DNA of 64,000 nt, from assembly GCA_905250125.1 (NCBI GenBank), contig CAJNOL010000944.1, positions 1 to 64,000 on the forward strand, written 5' to 3'. A model generated the notes under the pieces. That model was not told the DNA's origin. It saw nothing but the letters and a program-made list of their open reading frames with translations, and did no database searches. This document shows positions 59,998 to 64,000 of the stretch, piece by piece. Source of the DNA: Rotaria sordida. Taxonomy: Eukaryota > Rotifera > Eurotatoria > Philodinida > Philodinidae. Every line of letters starts with the position of its first letter. Within the stretch, counting starts at the first letter, position 1. A program made the translations under genes and the position numbers.

Positions 59998-61281
59998 TCA
60001 AAAGAGTGGCAGTTCTTGATTCAATTTTTCGACATTCCAATTGACCTGTTTTCTGTAGACTGAGAATATCTTGTCGAGTTCTTCTGAAGAGATGACCTCC
60101 GACAAGTTTTGAAATCCGAATGGAGCTCGTTCGTCGATTATTTTCAAGATTTTATCGGGGCCGAACTCACGAGCAGCCAAAATTGAATCCTTCAAGACTG
60201 GTCGTCGTAGTTGATCGTATATTTCGAGACCTGCTGGCGTGATTCCATGTGCACGAAAGGCCAGAACAAGGTCTCGAGCATCAAGGATAGCTTGAGAACA
60301 TCCATTACCTCCATGGGGATACATCGGATGAGCGGCATCACCAATCAAAGTAACACGGTCATAGGTCCATCGAGGTAATGGATCACGATCAGTGAGATGA
60401 AACTGATTAACAATAATCGACGAACTTATGAGGTTAGGAATGTCTAGAAAGTCCAGTTTCATGTCAGATAATAAAGGAAGAACATCTTCAATGTGACCAA
60501 GATGATGCCAATCGGTTGTCATCGGTGCAGGTCGTATGCCTGGTTCTTCAATTCGAACCGTGAAAGCCCAATTAACGAGCTCCTCGCTTACAGGATAGAC
60601 GATCAAGTTACGATCATCAGGATTTCCAACAAAAATCATGGTTCTTCCATCCAAATAGAGCTTATCCATACATGTCACACCACGCCACATGGTGATACCT
60701 TGCCAAAGAGGAGGACCCTCATCAGGATAAAGAATTTTACGTACAGTTGAATTGATTCCATCAGCACCTAATAGCACTTTGGCTCTTTCCGTATTAAATT
60801 CACCAGTAATTGAATTCACAAAATCGACTTCAACATAATGTGGTTGTGATCGAAATGAGACTAACTTTTGGCCGAGACGAACAACCTCTGCGCCTATTTC
60901 TTCTCGTACATGGCGAAGTAGAAGTTGTTGAAAACGACCTCGATGCATCGAATACATCGGCCATTTGTAACCTGCATCGAGACCTCTCGGATCCTGATGA
61001 ATGAACTGACCATGACGTGAATACAAGACTGCTTTATTATTACGAATGCCAACTTCATTCATTTCTGATTCGAGTCCGAGCTCGTACAATAACTTGACAC
61101 AATATGGTTGGAGATTTAAACCGAAACCTGCTTCCTCAAGTTTTTGAGCGCGTTCATGAATACGAACAGAGAAACCAGCACGATGCAGGCAAAGAGCAGT
61201 GACAAGACCACTGATACCAGCTCCGGCAATAAGAATGTCAGTCATTTCTACACGATTGTTATCGATGAGAGCATTGCTCAT
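59998..61281 (-). CDS. FAD-dependent aromatic monooxygenase-like protein (427 aa), candidate horizontally acquired gene
   Basis: Minus-strand frame without introns. The first ATG is at 61281; the frame extends nine codons further upstream to 61308 without an ATG. Residues 15-45 are the dinucleotide-binding site (DILIAGAGISGLVTALCLHR, GxGxxG at 20-25). The family's second motif is LLGADGINSTVRKILYP, and the third is LIGDAAHPMYPHGGNGCSQA (Gly-Asp near 314). Together they mark group A flavoprotein monooxygenases (PHBH fold) that hydroxylate aromatic or heterocyclic compounds with NAD(P)H and O2. The block WRGVTCMDKLYLDGRTMIFVG resembles bacterial 'flavin-dependent oxidoreductases' of the PhzS/salicylate-hydroxylase style. 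It looks clearly richer in G and C than its surroundings by eye and lacks introns, as expected for the bacterial-type genes of bdelloids. The substrate is unknown. Confidence 0.88.
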   Translation of the reverse strand: MSNALIDNNRVEMTDILIAGAGISGLVTALCLHRAGFSVRIHERAQKLEEAGFGLNLQPYCVKLLYELGLESEMNEVGIRNNKAVLYSRHGQFIHQDPRGLDAGYKWPMYSMHRGRFQQLLLRHVREEIGAEVVRLGQKLVSFRSQPHYVEVDFVNSITGEFNTERAKVLLGADGINSTVRKILYPDEGPPLWQGITMWRGVTCMDKLYLDGRTMIFVGNPDDRNLIVYPVSEELVNWAFTVRIEEPGIRPAPMTTDWHHLGHIEDVLPLLSDMKLDFLDIPNLISSSIIVNQFHLTDRDPLPRWTYDRVTLIGDAAHPMYPHGGNGCSQAILDARDLVLAFRAHGITPAGLEIYDQLRRPVLKDSILAAREFGPDKILKIIDERAPFGFQNLSEVISSEELDKIFSVYRKQVNWNVEKLNQELPLF

Positions 61282-61733
61282 GTTTGATGTTTGATGCTCA
61301 GTTTCCAATCTGTTTATTATTTTGTCTACTGATATCTAGAAAAAAAAGCTCATGGATATACAAGTAGACCTATGCTGTTTCTGGAAGAAATACAAGTAAC
61401 TACCACTGTATAAATCATTACGTGTTAGGAGGGCTCTATCACCAGTAGTTTAATTTTTAAAAACAGGAAAATATACGATCATAGTTAAATTATTTTGAGG
61501 TCGTTAATCGTACGTTTACGTTGTATCGAAGCATTTGTCATCCGTTCTCGTAGCCAAATGTACTCGAGAAAAAAATCAAACCTCTTCTGATGCAGAAAAA
61601 AAACTGATTCTTTTGCTTTCGACATGATGTGTGTGTAGTAGCACGTGGAGAGATAAAGTGAATGATAATAAAAGTGCACTCTACTGACTTGATATACAGA
61701 ACATGAAAGTGAAGAATCAATAGCAACTTACGT

Positions 61734-61789
61734 GAAGGTGTCGATGTGGATGCGATGTTTTTCGATCACCTACACTTTCATCCACATTC
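61734..61789. repeat. TGTGGG-type hairpin, degenerate
   Basis: 'gaaggtgtcgatgtggatgc' is followed by 'atcacctacactttc' and 'atccacattcat'. It lies upstream of the FAD monooxygenase gene. Confidence 0.5.
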
Positions 61790-63683
61790 ATATTACCGGT
61801 GTTGTACTAGCATGAAATTGCTTGTTAGACTTTGTCACAAAATAAATACTTCTTTCTATATTGGCAACAGACAAACATAAAGCATGTTTGACAATCACTA
61901 TTACAAACAACTTGATTGTCAGTTATGAGAAGCTCTGAGTGATCGCTATGTATTAGACAATGTATGTAGAGCCCAACCAAGGAAGAATATTTTGATTCTT
62001 GATTTACTAGCCTCTCCCTCCAGTGGACGGAAAAGGGGACTAAGAACGATTCTTTTAACGATTGTAGCTATTAATTTAATATTTTGTGTACATATACCCG
62101 ACACTTCATACTGATTATTTGCGCTTACTCAGCCTTCCTTATTCGACAGATTCTTGGAAAATGAAGTTGTTGGGCTTTCGAAATCTGACAATTAGCACAA
62201 TAGAAAGTAGTCATCCAATTATAATGTTTTTTTAGCAACAATGAGATAACAATTTTTTTTTCATATAGTTGATACAGTTATTAACTAAATATTATATAAA
62301 TTTTGTGATGGACTAATTATTCTTCAAGGGTCAGACAGGGAATAATAGCAGTGCAAATTAGTAGTTTATTACTTGGAAAAATTCTCTTAATAGCAAATTA
62401 AGAAAAAGTTAGTCGGTGTGCGATGCATACAACTCAGAAGAACTAGAGTTTTGTATATATAAGAAGAACAAATTAAAACATACTTGATAATCTAAAATTT
62501 TCATAAAGCCATATAATCTCTAATGAGGATTGATTCCACAATTGCATTTTATTTTCGATAATACCGGTCGTTTATGATCTGATTGGCCGACATTAGTCAC
62601 AAATAATACTCAAGCTCAATTAACAGTTTTCGCAAGGCAATGCTTGTATAGAAGATAAAGTTTTGTTTTTTTTTTTACTTTTTTATTTATGCATTAGATA
62701 ATATTTTGAAAATAGGTTTGATGCAGGTCTAGTTGTAACATGTAAATGAGCTCACTGATGCTGTGAAGTTTTATCACAAAAAAAGACACATGACAAAAAT
62801 ACTTCTGTTATGTGAGGTTTAAAATTGTTCTGTAATATGTCCTGAAATGTATTAAAATAAGCTTCCGAAGCCTCTTACTACGAAAATAATTCACTTATAC
62901 TAACATTATCTGTCTCGGACGAAACTTACAAAAGATCGTGCAATTCGATGTGTTTTTACGAACAGGAAAATTAAAACAATATGAAACAAATCATTATAAA
63001 CCTTCGAGCAAAAGTCTTTTTCTATTTTGTTTTTTTGATGCTGTCATCCTTTGCATCAAATTTATTACTGAATAAAGATATGACATGACAGTTTTATTAC
63101 AGTGTAATCTATACAACAAAATGAAATAAAATTTTCATGTCCTATCTCTACTTAGTCATAAATATAATGCAAAATTTGGCAGCATAAAAAGATAAAGAGG
63201 GGAAAGATTTTTATCCAGGCTTGTACGTCTTACAAGGGAACATATGCATAATTTTTCTTTTCATAGATTTAATTTTTAAGTAAGAGTTAAAGTATCGGTT
63301 TTAAAATGAAATGGTCAATATAAAATTTGAAGTTGCTTTAGGTTTGATGCTTATTATCTATTCGAAACTTGATGAACTAGCAAACATGAATGATCACTGT
63401 ATAGAAATTGTCGACAAATTTTGATAGAAGGTTACATTTGAAACACTCTATCTCAACAAAAGTTTAAGCGTGCATCTTTTTGCATCCACTGAAGATAGAT
63501 GATGGCGTGCTCTACCAAATAACAAATTAAAACTTGATTTAAAGTTTCGATCTTATTATAGTCGACAGAACTCCAAGAAGTCCAAATTGACCTGTAATAT
63601 ATAGTAAATACACAACACTGTATAGCTATATAATAACTAATGAATATAACTAGATCCTCAATTTAAAGTATACATATTACTTA

Positions 63684-63775
63684 AGGTGTGGTTGGGTGCG
63701 GATGTAAGGGTAGGGCTTCGTTTGAATCTCACCAACACTCATATTCATACGCCCATACTCCACATATACATCCGC
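63684..63775. repeat. TGTGGG-type hairpin, degenerate
   Basis: 'aggtgtggttgggtgcggatg' and 'agggtaggg' are followed by 'ctcaccaacactcat', 'cgcccatactccacatatac' and 'atccgc'. Confidence 0.55.
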
Positions 63776-64000
63776 GCTATATATTACCAAATGAAAAAAT
63801 TCCCGTTTCAATTGTTATCAGATCGACATGAGTACTCTGTCCTGCATAAACATCTCACATGAGGATTTTACCAATAACAATGGTAATTCATCACAGAATA
63901 TCTTTAAACCATAATTGTTGTTAAAAGAAAAATAAATGACGAAAAAACCTCATATCTAATCTATATATCTCTTAATCAAATAAATGATTACATACATATA

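Larger units (their letters stand above)
61309..64000. other. Intergenic to the window edge
   Basis: No gene seen. Two TGTGGG hairpins, listed separately, lie here; the rest is AT-rich. Confidence 0.45.

Noticed and set aside
59805-60063. Two open frames (79 and 71 codons) rich in P, T and H
   Set aside because: They are translations of the TGTGGG hairpin and overlap the monooxygenase gene antisense.

Overview
The window looks like nuclear DNA of a bdelloid rotifer, by inference. It is AT-rich. Its genes are compact, with many short GT-AG introns of about 50-130 bases, and they encode clearly metazoan proteins: RBBP4/p48, proteasome inhibitor PI31, and an LDLa/EGF/7TM receptor. Beside them sit intronless oxidoreductases of bacterial or fungal type. 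The intergenic DNA is littered with hairpins built from degenerate TGTGGG repeats, which I recall as the bdelloid telomeric unit. Nothing here fixes genus or species.

Layout. 1-1570 is a 93-bp tandem satellite running off the left edge. 1.6-13 kb is gene-poor. It holds a possible two-exon small gene (2466-2908), a membrane-anchor first exon (6937-7076, minus), a small secreted cysteine-rich gene that does not read cleanly (10583-10826, minus) and several inverted-repeat elements. 13.3-18 kb has a secreted protein of unknown function (minus), a decayed non-LTR retrotransposon and a membrane-anchored PTPMT-like phosphatase (minus). 18-25 kb is mostly empty apart from two long palindromic elements. 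25.3-27.2 kb is a B-box / coiled-coil / HipA-like kinase fusion protein.

29.6-36.7 kb is the densest part, with three multi-exon minus-strand genes in tandem: RBBP4 (9 exons, 425 aa), an RtcB ligase with a doublecortin/ubiquitin-like N-terminus (2 exons, 486 aa) and PI31 (8 exons, 276 aa). I resolved all their splice junctions by frame. A piggyBac remnant and a piggyBac-type MITE follow. 40.8-42.7 kb is an F-box protein. 47.8-49.0 kb is a single-pass glycosyltransferase-like protein with a DxD motif.

49.95-55.7 kb is a large LDLa/EGF receptor gene leading to a seven-helix domain. A 683-bp palindromic Tc1-type element sits inside one coding exon, and taking it out with one TA restores the reading frame exactly. 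A second frame break lies further on. 56-57 kb is a decayed gene. 58-61.3 kb has a secreted GMC oxidoreductase and a convergent FAD monooxygenase, with a TGTGGG hairpin between them. The last 2.7 kb shows only two more hairpins.

The genes do not form one pathway. The recurring themes are chromatin, RNA repair and proteasome housekeeping in the tight cluster, surface or secreted proteins elsewhere, and many fold-back repeats. The most unusual signals are the dispersed telomere-like hairpins, the precise MITE insertion into the receptor exon, and the two domain fusions (DCX-like plus RtcB, and B-box plus HipA-like kinase).
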